Assembly: GCA_026707665.1 (NCBI GenBank)
Contig: JAPOWK010000112.1
Location: forward strand, 1 to 64,000
Length of the DNA stretch: 64,000 nucleotides
DNA from: Chloroflexota bacterium
GTDB taxonomy: Bacteria; Chloroflexota; Anaerolineae; Aggregatilineales; Phototrophicaceae
Direction: 5' to 3'
The notes under the pieces were generated by a model. The model was not told the origin of the DNA. It did no database searches and was given only the letters and a program-made list of their open reading frames with translations. Positions 52,208-60,839 of this stretch are shown piece after piece (within the stretch, counting starts at the first letter, position 1; each line of letters starts with the position of its first letter). Both the position numbers and the translations under genes were made by a program.

Positions 52208-53064
52208 GATGCCTCTCGTATATTCAGGTAATTGGCGATATTCGCTTCTGGGTCGATCACCCATTCGATGCAGGGCTCATCGCAAGTCATCAGGGTGAGG
52301 ATGCCGGGTCCGTGACCGGTCATCACCGAGTCGCCGTGGATGCAGAGACCGATGGTGACGGCGCCCGGTTTGTAGCCGCGTCCGTAGCGGTGATCGGCAT
52401 GATTGACGACGACCAGGTCGCCCAGGCGCATTTGGTCGATGCCGAGCTCAGCCATCAAGGCACGGTCGCCCGACATCAGGTCCTGATCGACGAAATCGGG
52501 ATTGAGCTCCGCGCCCGAGCCCATGATGCGCACGGGCAACTCCATCGTCACCGGGACGCGGATCTTGCGCTCGTCAACGGCTTCGATCGGCAAGCTCTCG
52601 ATCAGCCGCGGGCTGCACTTCTTCAGCGTGATATGCGGGTAGTCCTTCAACTGCAAGCCCTGCCCCAGCGTGCGGATTTGCACAGCGTCGCCGACATTGA
52701 TTAGGTCGGCCGCATCTGGCGGAAAATCGACCAGCAGCCGCGCGTGCTCGCCGGTGACGATGCCTTCGGTTCCTTGCGCCAAGCCGCTCATGAGAAAGGC
52801 TTGATTGCCCATGCAGGTCAGATAGTGCATGGCGTAATCGGCATCCAGATCGGGGTGGGCGATAGAGGCGCCCGGTTCCAGATGGTCGGCGGCGTAATCG
52901 AAGGCGCTGTCGCCGACGCGGACGCCGTAGATGAAGCCGGACATGCCGGGCAAGATCATCGCTTCGCCCGAAGCGTGCGGGATATACCCGCGCACAGTGG
53001 GCTGGCTGACATAGCCGACTACAGCCATCTCCACCAGTTGATCGGCATTGGTTGCTAATCCCAT
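52204..53064 (-). CDS. DUF4438 family protein (first of a coupled pair)
   Basis: A 286-residue paralogue of the downstream gene with the same succession of conserved blocks: NADQLVEMAVVGYVSQP, GVRVGDSAFDYAADHLEPGA, KDYPHITLKKCSPRLIE, MRLGDLVVVNHADHRYGRGY, and GPGILTLMTC. No signal peptide, so both proteins are cytoplasmic. A structure exists for a Thermotoga member but the biochemical role is, to my knowledge, undefined. The ATGA overlap with its partner argues for equimolar synthesis. The region upstream (53065-53875) is rich in repeats and presumably contains the promoter. Confidence 0.78.
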   Translation of the reverse strand: MGLATNADQLVEMAVVGYVSQPTVRGYIPHASGEAMILPGMSGFIYGVRVGDSAFDYAADHLEPGASIAHPDLDADYAMHYLTCMGNQAFLMSGLAQGTEGIVTGEHARLLVDFPPDAADLINVGDAVQIRTLGQGLQLKDYPHITLKKCSPRLIESLPIEAVDERKIRVPVTMELPVRIMGSGAELNPDFVDQDLMSGDRALMAELGIDQMRLGDLVVVNHADHRYGRGYKPGAVTIGLCIHGDSVMTGHGPGILTLMTCDEPCIEWVIDPEANIANYLNIREAS

Positions 53065-53875
53065 AGATTTCTCCTCATGGCGCTCTGCGAAGGCGCACTA
53101 GCCGCTCGATTGTCAACAGTTCCAAAGGCGAGACTCTAGCATATCTCACGTCGAAAGACAAATCGCGCCCTCGCCCGCCCGCGCCTATTCTACCCCATCC
53201 CCCCGGCCCCATTCCCGAAGGTCTATGTCTACGTAACCCAGCGAGCCAGAGAAAGGGGAGCGTTGCCCGCCATACCAGCGCCTGTAGGGCTTGTCCGGTA
53301 CTGTAGAATGCCTGTATTCCGTACGTCTTACCCCATCCCCGGCCCTTCCCCAGTGAACTAGGGAAGGGTGACTCGAAGGCAGAATTGGGATATTCGGCGC
53401 CGTGACAGTCAGACGCCCGTACTTCCGGGCGCACGGCAAGAGTGCTCCCCCTTGCTTAGCTTGCTGGGGAAGGGGGTTGGGGGGATGGGGTAGAAAATGC
53501 GAGGACGCACAACTCAGTACCGGACAAGCCTTGTAGGGGCTACCCATTGGATCGCCCGCGCCCGACAAGAGGGCGAGTCACCGCCGCCGGTCAGAGTCTA
53601 CGCGACCTCGCCCCTACGAAGTTTTGTTGGGTCGCCCGCCCGCCACAGCAGCGCACTATAGGGGCGTTTGATCCGCAGTGTCTACACGCGGCGCTGAAAC
53701 GCCCGCGATGCCAGCGCATCGCCTGCTGCTCTGCTTGACAGCCCCCCTGGCGCAATCCTATAATCGTTGCTGCTGTTGCGCGAAGAAGCATGAAAGAGCG
53801 CGGCGCTCGCGATGCGCATTTTCTTCGAAGGATGGAACGCAAATTGGTTGTGAGAACACGAGGGAGACGGGTGAT
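53065..53875. repeat. Gene-free 0.8-kb region packed with short repeats
   Basis: No gene is supported. About 53191-53263 holds a GC-rich repeat interrupted by GAAGGTCTATGTCTACGTAA. About 53332-53371 holds a shorter intact copy, and 53445-53494 an inverted copy. At 53531-53557 there is a REP-like element, and at 53571-53617 another whose loop has CAGAGTCTACGCG (53592-53604). At 53661-53704 the hairpin GGGCGTTTGA ... TGAAACGCCC contains CAGTGTCTACACGCG (53676-53690). Promoters for the divergent genes on each side should lie near its two ends. Confidence 0.75.
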
Positions 53876-54853
53876 ATGACGCAGACAGTTCTGATAGCGG
53901 ACGCGGGATACGAAGATGCTGCGGCCGATTTGGCGGCGGAATATCGAGACTTAAAAGTCCTCTGCGCCGATGATTCGAGCGACGCGCTGGCACTGGCCAG
54001 CGGCGATGTCGCCGGCTTGATCGCGGGGGCGGCGGCTGTGGATGAAGCGCTGCTGAGCGGCCTGCCGAGCTTGCGCGCCGTGCTCAAGCTGGGGCGCAGC
54101 TACCACAACATTGATGTGGATGCGGTTCGCGCGCGCAGGCTGGAATTCGCCTGTGTCCCGCGCAAGGGACCGAATTGCGTCGCCGAGCTGGCGATGACCT
54201 TGATCCTGGCGCTGAGCAAAGACCTCGTCATAAACAACGAGGCGGTGTCGCTGGGCGCTTATCGCTATCGCGGCCTCAAGCCGGAGATCACCGCCGAGCG
54301 CAAAATGGCTTTCCACTGGATGCACAATATGCGCGTGCATGAGGTGGTCGGTAAAACACTAGGCATCATCGGCATGGGCGAGATTGGCTGCGAGCTGGCG
54401 CGGCGCGCGAGCGTCATGGGCATGCGCAACCTGTATTATAAGCGAAGCCCGCTCTCTGCCGAGCTCGAGTCTCTCTTTGACGCGAGCTACGCGGACCTGG
54501 ATGCATTGCTGGCGGAAAGCGATTACATCTGCGTGGCGACCCCGCATACGCCGCAGACGGAAGGCATGATCGGCGCCGGGCAAATCGCGCTGATGAAAGA
54601 GAGCGCTTATATCGTCAATATCGCCCGCGGCGGCATCATCGACGAAGAAGCGATGATCGAAGCGCTGAGCGAAAACCGCATCGCCGGCGCCGGGCTGGAT
54701 GTCTTCACTTACGAGCCGCTGCCGGCGGAAAGCCCGCTTTGCGCGCTGGACAACGTAATCCTTTGCCCGCATATCGGCGGCGGCACTGGCACGAATCGCA
54801 ACATCGAGTTGGGCGCCGGTCTGGCCGAGATGAGCCGCATTTTGGCTGGCTAG
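53876..54853 (+). CDS. D-isomer-specific 2-hydroxyacid dehydrogenase
   Basis: A 325-residue NAD(P)-dependent dehydrogenase of the D-2-hydroxyacid (phosphoglycerate/glyoxylate reductase) family. The cofactor fold is GIIGMGEIGCELARR near residue 162. Catalytic Arg and Glu lie in NIARGGIIDEEA and DVFTYEP, and His in CPHIGGGT. The start at MTQTVLIAD has a GAGGGAGA site; upstream sequence continues open but is repeat-rich and non-homologous. It is convergent with the first secreted repeat-protein gene, with about 40 bases between. Confidence 0.92.
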   Translation: MTQTVLIADAGYEDAAADLAAEYRDLKVLCADDSSDALALASGDVAGLIAGAAAVDEALLSGLPSLRAVLKLGRSYHNIDVDAVRARRLEFACVPRKGPNCVAELAMTLILALSKDLVINNEAVSLGAYRYRGLKPEITAERKMAFHWMHNMRVHEVVGKTLGIIGMGEIGCELARRASVMGMRNLYYKRSPLSAELESLFDASYADLDALLAESDYICVATPHTPQTEGMIGAGQIALMKESAYIVNIARGGIIDEEAMIEALSENRIAGAGLDVFTYEPLPAESPLCALDNVILCPHIGGGTGTNRNIELGAGLAEMSRILAG

Positions 54854-54896
54854 ACGGACACGGGCCCGCAGCCGATAACCGGGCGGCCGCGGCGAG

Positions 54897-56651
54897 TCAC
54901 TCAGTCGCCGGCGGCTCGCTGCTCATCATTTCCCGAGGGATGTAGCCGATGACGCCCGCGCCAATGTAGACTTCGAACCAGTCGCCGGAATCATCGACGA
55001 CATTGAGCGCCTCTCCCTCGGCAGCAATACCCACCTTCTCGCAGTCGACTGACGCGCAAGAGCGCAGGACGGCGTATCCGTTGGCGGCGACATAATAGGT
55101 CTTGCTGGGCGCCGGTGTTGCCACTGGACCTTCGATTCGTGACCAAACTTCGGCGTGCCATTCCTTGAACTGATTGATGCCGAGGTCCGTTTGCGCCATA
55201 TAGGGATTGGCGTCCGCCGGCACGCCAGCCAGTTCCAAAGCCAACAGCGAACCATAGTCGCCAGCCGTTTGTATCATCAGCGCGGCGATTTCAAGCGCAT
55301 CGCTGCAGCCGGGCAAGGCAGTCCATAGAAGATCGCGCCAGCCAAACAGCGCCTGGATGTAGGCGATGAGATCTTCTGGACCACGACTTTCCAATGCCTG
55401 CTCTCGCAATGCGATGAATCCTTGCAGGTCGTCGAAGAGGATGTCCAATTGCTCGTCGGAACATGGGGCGAGAGCGACCGCCGGCTTCGCGTCATCGGCC
55501 TCCCGCTTCGTTTGCAAGTCTCGCTTCAGTTCGCCGATTCGATCGCCAGCGCTGACGACCCGCTCTTGATAAGCCTTGCCGAGCTCTGCCAAGCCGATAC
55601 CCGAAGTAGCCAGCGCGGGTATGGTTGCGGCGTCGCCCGTGATTTGCAGCGTCAAAAGCGCAATCTCAAAGGCTTCCTTGCAACCGGGCAGCGAGGCCCA
55701 TGCGGTCCTCAGCGAATCGCGCCATTCAATATGCGCTGCGGCAAAGGCTGGCAAGTCGTCGGCCTTATCATGCGGCGTTTCCGTCCAGTTGTGATGCCGC
55801 TCCAGCGCGTCATAAAGATCGTCGCTTACCGTCGTTCCGGAACAGGATGGCAGACTCCGGAAGTCCGATCCGGTCATGTCCACCCATTGGGCATACTCAG
55901 AGTATTGGATCAAGCCATCGAGGTAGGCCTCGCCGTAGGGGTTGTCCGCCCGGGGCACGCCAAAGAGATCGAGCAGGTAGATCTTCGCCAAGTCCGAAGA
56001 ATAGCGATACATCCAGGTGGCGATATCGTAGGCTTCTTTACAGGGCGGCAACTGCGGCCAGATGTCCGCCCGCCATTCGAGCTTCAGATCCATGAATTCG
56101 CGCAGCGCCACAAACGTTTCCACCGCATAAGCGGCATTTAGCAGATCGACGATCTCCGACCAAATATCTCCGGCAACGAACTGCCGTTCGTCGCTGCTGC
56201 AGGCGCGCTTGTCGCCGCTCGCCGCCGCGCCGTCGTCGCTGGCGGAACTGATTATTTCGTTCAACCGGGCCATCTCTACGGCGCTTTTTTTCCCCAGCTC
56301 GACGTAGGGACTTTCTTCGTCCGCAACGCCGGCGCTTCTAAGAGTCAGATTGATGAAAATCACTTCCGCGATTTGATCGAGCGCTAGTCCCAAATTGAAC
56401 ACTTCGTCACAGAGGGGAGCTTGCGCCCACATTACGTCGCGCCAGGCAATGTGGGCGGCGCTAAAGTTAAGCAAATCGTCAAGGCTTTCGATGCTGGCGC
56501 CGGCAAAGAGCACCGGATCGAAATCCTTCTGCATGTCGGCGGCCGCGGCCAACTGAGCGGTAGAGCAGGCGGGCAAACGACTCTCTTGCCCTTGCGCAAG
56601 TGAATTGCCGAATAGCGGTGCAAACAGACTCATCAGGAGTACGAATCTCAT
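54897..56651 (-). CDS. Secreted four-repeat Cys-pair protein with C-terminal SH3 domain (copy B)
   Basis: A 584-residue exported protein. Signal peptide MRFVLLMSLFAPLFGNSLA is followed by QGQESRLPACS. Four divergent repeats are defined by Cys pairs C29/C81, C151/C204, C270/C324 and C397/C449. Each repeat starts near LPxCS and has WRD or WRA before an LPxCxEA block and, in most, an NPY-like block (ADNPYG in repeat 2, ADANPYM in repeat 4). A bacterial SH3 domain spans about 518-575 (YYVAANGYAVLRSCASVDC, VIGYIPREM). It is the last of four tandem copies on this strand. Function unknown; SH3 domains of this type often bind peptidoglycan or other surface polymers. Confidence 0.82.
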   Translation of the reverse strand: MRFVLLMSLFAPLFGNSLAQGQESRLPACSTAQLAAAADMQKDFDPVLFAGASIESLDDLLNFSAAHIAWRDVMWAQAPLCDEVFNLGLALDQIAEVIFINLTLRSAGVADEESPYVELGKKSAVEMARLNEIISSASDDGAAASGDKRACSSDERQFVAGDIWSEIVDLLNAAYAVETFVALREFMDLKLEWRADIWPQLPPCKEAYDIATWMYRYSSDLAKIYLLDLFGVPRADNPYGEAYLDGLIQYSEYAQWVDMTGSDFRSLPSCSGTTVSDDLYDALERHHNWTETPHDKADDLPAFAAAHIEWRDSLRTAWASLPGCKEAFEIALLTLQITGDAATIPALATSGIGLAELGKAYQERVVSAGDRIGELKRDLQTKREADDAKPAVALAPCSDEQLDILFDDLQGFIALREQALESRGPEDLIAYIQALFGWRDLLWTALPGCSDALEIAALMIQTAGDYGSLLALELAGVPADANPYMAQTDLGINQFKEWHAEVWSRIEGPVATPAPSKTYYVAANGYAVLRSCASVDCEKVGIAAEGEALNVVDDSGDWFEVYIGAGVIGYIPREMMSSEPPATE

Positions 56652-56798
56652 CAGGTGACCCTTTCATCCCCGGCTTGCGGTTCAACAGTCATGATAATGT
56701 GATACCGCGGGCAACAGGAAACCGACGAGACTTTTCAAATGGCTGGCGTAGCGAAGTCGTATGTCAGCGTAGGTCAAGCGCGGCGCGCAATGCGCTGT

Positions 56799-58589
56799 TT
56801 AGGCGTCGGGCGGCGTTTTGCTCATCAGGTAGCCGGCGATGAAGGCGGTCTCCCCGCCTTCCAGCCGAACTTCGTACCAATCGCTCGAATCGTCGATGAC
56901 CGTTAAGCCTTCGCCATAGCGCGCCGTCGCGACGATATCGCAGCTAGTGGAGGCGCAGGCGCGGATATTGACGTAGGGGTTCGCGGTGACGTAGTAGTGA
57001 TTCTCCGCCGCGGTGGCGCTAGCGGCGCCGTCTGTCGTTGCGAGGAGTTCCAATTGCAAATCATCAAGCGAATCAAGGTCGCGGTGATGTTCAGCGATGT
57101 AGGGAATGTCTGCCGAATTGACACCGGCGACGTTTAGCGCAATTGAGGGCATCATGTCGCCGATGATCTGTCGCATCATATTGCCGACCGCCAGCGCTTG
57201 CTTGCAGCGAGGCAAGTTCAACCAAAGCTGGTCTCTAAGTTTGAAGGAATCTCTGATGACCTTGATCACGTCGAAATCATCGCTCTTGTCAAAAAGGGCG
57301 TTCATGAGATTGTCGAAGTCAGGCATTGCATAGCCGATCATATAGGTGACTTCACCATCGCGGCAGGAGGGCAAATCGCCTCCTTCGGGCGCCATTCCTT
57401 CGCTGTCCTCCACCCGTTGCAGGTATTCCTTCGTATCGCTGATCCAGCCCTTTAGCTGGAGGACCTTCTCTACCACTTGATCATTAAAGGGATTGCGGTC
57501 CGGCAAATAGCCGAGGGTAAGCAGCGACGCCCAGGCAATGTAATCCCCAAGTACTTGCCTTGTAAGCCAGATGCCTTCGAATGTTTCGGCGCATACGGGG
57601 GCGGCCGCCAGGAAACTATTGCGCAGCGCCATGTGTTCTGCAGCAAATTGAGCCAGGTCGTCAGGTCCGCCGGGATTGCTAAGGCGCAAGGTAAGATCCA
57701 GCACGTCATTTTGCAGTACGTCGTAAGCCTTTTCAATCTGCTCGATGCTGCATGCGGGCAGTTGGCTGGCTGGTCCCAGCGCAACCACGATTGCGCCCTG
57801 ATGTTCCGGTTTTGCCAGCCTCAACTGGTCGCGCCAGGAACTAAGCAATTCTCGAGCGCGGTTGACTGTGGCGCCGTAGGGATTATCCTCCGCTGCGACT
57901 TCCGCATGATTGAGGGCGAATTGGACGGCGGCATCGGTGGTCGCCTTGCTCAGCCAATAGCCCAGTTCAATCGCTTCCAGACAATCTGGAAGCGTCGACA
58001 TATTTTCGATGCGCCAGGTTAAGATCTGGTTGACAGCGATGATCCACAGGACTTCGTCGCCGGTCTCGCTAGCTCTGGCATAGGCGGCCTCGAAGCCTGT
58101 TGCCAGGGCGTTGAGGTCAGCCAGATCTGACGCCGAGCAAGACGGCAGGCGACGGCCCTCGCTTTCGATGTCCTCACTGCGTAAGTCGCTCAATATATCG
58201 GGAGACAGCGTCTTTTCCAGATCAAGCAAGTCGGGATAATGGAGCGAATAAGGGTTGGCGCCGTCGGGAACGCCCGCCATACGGAGAGCGGCCTGCCCGA
58301 CCTTGTCGCCTTTAATCATGATGACGCTCCGTTGCATGGTGATGGCTTCCGCGCATAGCGGCAGCAGCCCGTAGCTGCTGTCCCGCGCCTCAAGCAAGGC
58401 GGTTCCTCGTCTGACAATGTCGTCGACCGTTTCGATCGGCCGAAAGTCGAGCACCTCAAGATCGAAAAGTGAGAGTAGCAGAATGCGGACTTCATGCTCA
58501 GAGCAGCGAGTGAAGCCGCTATCTTGCCCGCCCGCTGTCGGGACAAGCGTGAAGGACAGCAACAGGCATATCAATAAAATACGACGCAT
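56799..58589 (-). CDS. Secreted four-repeat Cys-pair protein with C-terminal SH3 domain (copy C)
   Basis: A 596-residue exported protein with the same plan as its neighbours. Signal peptide MRRILLICLLLSFTLVPTAG precedes GQDSGFTRCS. Cys pairs are C29/C79, C151/C203, C280/C333 and C409/C462. Repeat 2 has TWRIEN before LPDCLEAIE and AEDNPYG; repeat 4 has LRDQLW before LPRCKQA. The SH3 domain (about 531-590) includes YYVTANPYVNIRACASTSCD then WYEVRLEGGETAFIAGY, very close to that of copy E. A GAGGAAGC ribosome site supports the start. It lies 147 bases upstream of copy B and 166 downstream of copy D. Confidence 0.82.
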   Translation of the reverse strand: MRRILLICLLLSFTLVPTAGGQDSGFTRCSEHEVRILLLSLFDLEVLDFRPIETVDDIVRRGTALLEARDSSYGLLPLCAEAITMQRSVIMIKGDKVGQAALRMAGVPDGANPYSLHYPDLLDLEKTLSPDILSDLRSEDIESEGRRLPSCSASDLADLNALATGFEAAYARASETGDEVLWIIAVNQILTWRIENMSTLPDCLEAIELGYWLSKATTDAAVQFALNHAEVAAEDNPYGATVNRARELLSSWRDQLRLAKPEHQGAIVVALGPASQLPACSIEQIEKAYDVLQNDVLDLTLRLSNPGGPDDLAQFAAEHMALRNSFLAAAPVCAETFEGIWLTRQVLGDYIAWASLLTLGYLPDRNPFNDQVVEKVLQLKGWISDTKEYLQRVEDSEGMAPEGGDLPSCRDGEVTYMIGYAMPDFDNLMNALFDKSDDFDVIKVIRDSFKLRDQLWLNLPRCKQALAVGNMMRQIIGDMMPSIALNVAGVNSADIPYIAEHHRDLDSLDDLQLELLATTDGAASATAAENHYYVTANPYVNIRACASTSCDIVATARYGEGLTVIDDSSDWYEVRLEGGETAFIAGYLMSKTPPDA

Positions 58590-58755
58590 ATTCTACGCTT
58601 CCTCAAATTCACCGTAGTTTTCAGCTTGCCGATTGACCAGCGCCTGGTCTCGGCCAAGCCCACAATTGTTGATTCGCCACCATAGAAGACAGGCATTGAA
58701 GACGCCGCCGAAAATACGATGGCAGCCGGCGCCGCGTGCCGCGTGACGACCCGGC

Positions 58756-60525
58756 TTAGCGCGGGGGCGGCGTCTGGCTGGCGAGGAAGCCGGCGATAAA
58801 AGCGGTATCGCAACTTGGCAAGACAATCTCGTACCAATTGCTCTTGTCGTCCACGACATCCAGCCTTTGTCCGCGCTGGGCAGTGGTCGTGATTGCGCAG
58901 CTCGTGGAGGCGCAGGAGCGGATATTGGCGATATTCTCAGCCACCACGTAGTAGGTTGTCGTGCCGCCATTGAGGCTGCCGCAGGTCGAGGTGAATTGGT
59001 CCGCCCACTGGAAGAACCGGTTGATGTCGCTGGCAATGCTGGGCAGGTAGGGGATATCCGTGACCGGCGTCTGCGCCAGCTCCAGCGCTAACATGGCGAC
59101 GAAGTCGGCGGCGACCGCTTGCATGAGGATGCCGGCTTCGAGCGTGTCGGCGCAGCGCGGCAGGTTCTCCCATAGCAGTCGGCGAAAGGCGAAGGACTGG
59201 TCGATGAAGGGCGAAACCTCTTGCGGCTGCGATATCGCCAGGGCGGCATCGGTGAGCTTCCAAAACGCAGGCGCCAAAAAAGCAAAGAGGAAGACATGGT
59301 CGGCGTCGCTGCAAGCGGGCGCGGCCGCATTGGACCTACGAGCGGCTCTGGCTAAAGAGACACCCTCCAGCGCGTCTTTCAAATCCGCCCGAGCGGATGA
59401 AGCGCGCTCAGCGTTATCGGACATGGTCGAGCGATGTCCTGTCGCGATTGAATACGGCGCGCCAACCGCGATGGCGCTGCGCAGGGCGGCATCGGCGAGC
59501 GCTTCCACCATCCACCAGCGCCAGGCAAACGCTTCTGCGCACATTGGCAGTTGCGCGAGGCGGGTCTCGCGAAAGGCGATCTGCGCTGCGCCAAAGTCAA
59601 TCAGATTGGCGCTGGAATCAACGGAGGCGGCTTGCTCAAGCAAAGCGGCGGATTCGGTCCTAAGGCTATCGAAGGCCTCAGACAGTTCGTCAGGCGCGCA
59701 GGCTGGCAGTTGGTTGCCTGAAAAGATGCGGGCGGCTTGGCTGGACCTCTTTGTCGCAAGCTGCTCTTGCCAGCTTATGACCGTTGCCATGCTCGCTTCC
59801 AACAGCGGCGGAAAGGGATTCCGTTCCGGCGACACGCCGCCGTAAGTGAAGGCTTGAGTGGCGGCTGCATCGGTCGCGACCGCGCTCAAGGCTTGTATCA
59901 GGTCGATGGACTCAGCGCATGCCGGCAAGCCCGGTATGTTTTTTTCCCGCCAGCGCAGGAGCCGATCAATAGCCGCAAGGGTTGCGACCGGATGCGACTC
60001 TTCGCGCGTCGAATTGGACAGGTCTTGAAGCTCGGCGGCCGCGTTTTCGAGAAGTGCCCAGTCATCCGCCTCGCACGCCCGCAGGCCGCGCTGGTCCGAT
60101 GGGGTGGCGCCCGACCGGTCGACGCCAATCATGGTCGAGAGCAGGCCTTCAATCCGCGCCTGATCGCCGGGGAGACGCTGCAAATACGGATTCTCGTCCG
60201 CGGACAAGTCGGCCAATTCGAGGGCGGCGCGCGCCAGGGCATCTCCGCCGAGCTGAATTAAGAGGCGCTGGATTGCGATCGCATCCGCGCACATGGGCAG
60301 CTGGGACATGTAAGCTTCACGGCTTTCCATCTGCGCGCGGCTGACTCGGTGCAACATGCTGGCGTTGCTGATGCCGGCGTCAAATTCGATCTGATGCTCG
60401 ACGATCATGTTAAAGAACTTGAGGAACTCGTCATCGGCACACAGAGGCAGTGCGCTGTCATCAGCCAGCGATGCCGGGCTGAGGCTCAGCATTATGATGC
60501 ATAGTATGAATGCGAGGCGGCGCAT
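58756..60525 (-). CDS. Secreted four-repeat Cys-pair protein with C-terminal SH3 domain (copy D)
   Basis: A 589-residue exported protein. Signal peptide MRRLAFILCIIMLSLSPAS precedes LADDSALPLCA. Cys pairs are C29/C79, C151/C203, C276/C329 and C405/C458. Repeat 1 has LPMCADA and DENPYL; repeat 2 WREKN, LPACAES and ERNPFP; repeat 4 FRRLLW, LPRCADT and DIPYL. The SH3 domain (about 523-582) has YYVVAENIANIRSCASTSCA. There are two extra Cys (C515 and C572) that could form a local bridge. It is more diverged from copies C and E than these are from each other. Function unknown. Confidence 0.82.
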   Translation of the reverse strand: MRRLAFILCIIMLSLSPASLADDSALPLCADDEFLKFFNMIVEHQIEFDAGISNASMLHRVSRAQMESREAYMSQLPMCADAIAIQRLLIQLGGDALARAALELADLSADENPYLQRLPGDQARIEGLLSTMIGVDRSGATPSDQRGLRACEADDWALLENAAAELQDLSNSTREESHPVATLAAIDRLLRWREKNIPGLPACAESIDLIQALSAVATDAAATQAFTYGGVSPERNPFPPLLEASMATVISWQEQLATKRSSQAARIFSGNQLPACAPDELSEAFDSLRTESAALLEQAASVDSSANLIDFGAAQIAFRETRLAQLPMCAEAFAWRWWMVEALADAALRSAIAVGAPYSIATGHRSTMSDNAERASSARADLKDALEGVSLARAARRSNAAAPACSDADHVFLFAFLAPAFWKLTDAALAISQPQEVSPFIDQSFAFRRLLWENLPRCADTLEAGILMQAVAADFVAMLALELAQTPVTDIPYLPSIASDINRFFQWADQFTSTCGSLNGGTTTYYVVAENIANIRSCASTSCAITTTAQRGQRLDVVDDKSNWYEIVLPSCDTAFIAGFLASQTPPPR

Positions 60526-60839
60526 CTAAGGACCTTTCCACGTCGGCGCAGCGTTTCAATGCGCATGTTAGGGCAAGAATCCGCTGGGCGCGCGCCTTTG
60601 CGCGTTCGCCGTCGGTCAATCGTCTCAATGCTGTAGTTTACTGGAGGGACAGAGGCTGGCAAGTCAGTCTGGCGCGAACTGTTGAATGACGACAGAGTCA
60701 AGCACCGCGATGCCGGCCGGAAAGTCCGCGCCTTTGCAGGACCCGCAGCGGAATCCGAACAGCGCCAAATCAGTCAACCTGCCAAGCGCCACTATCCGCG
60801 CTTCCGAGAAGCGCAATCGCATAGAGAAGACTGAAGCCG
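60526..60839. other. Intergenic gap between copies D and E, no gene recognised
   Basis: This 314-base gap contains no supported gene. The minus-strand frame near 60664-60783 is open and begins ARLRFSEARIVALGRLTDLA, but it lacks a good start and homology. No REP-like or GC-rich repeat is present, in contrast to most gaps of similar size. Confidence 0.5.

Noticed and set aside
53678..53875. N-terminal extension of the 2-hydroxyacid dehydrogenase frame
   Set aside because: It is derived from the repeat region, is Cys/Arg-rich without homology, and a good ribosome site precedes the ATG at 53876.
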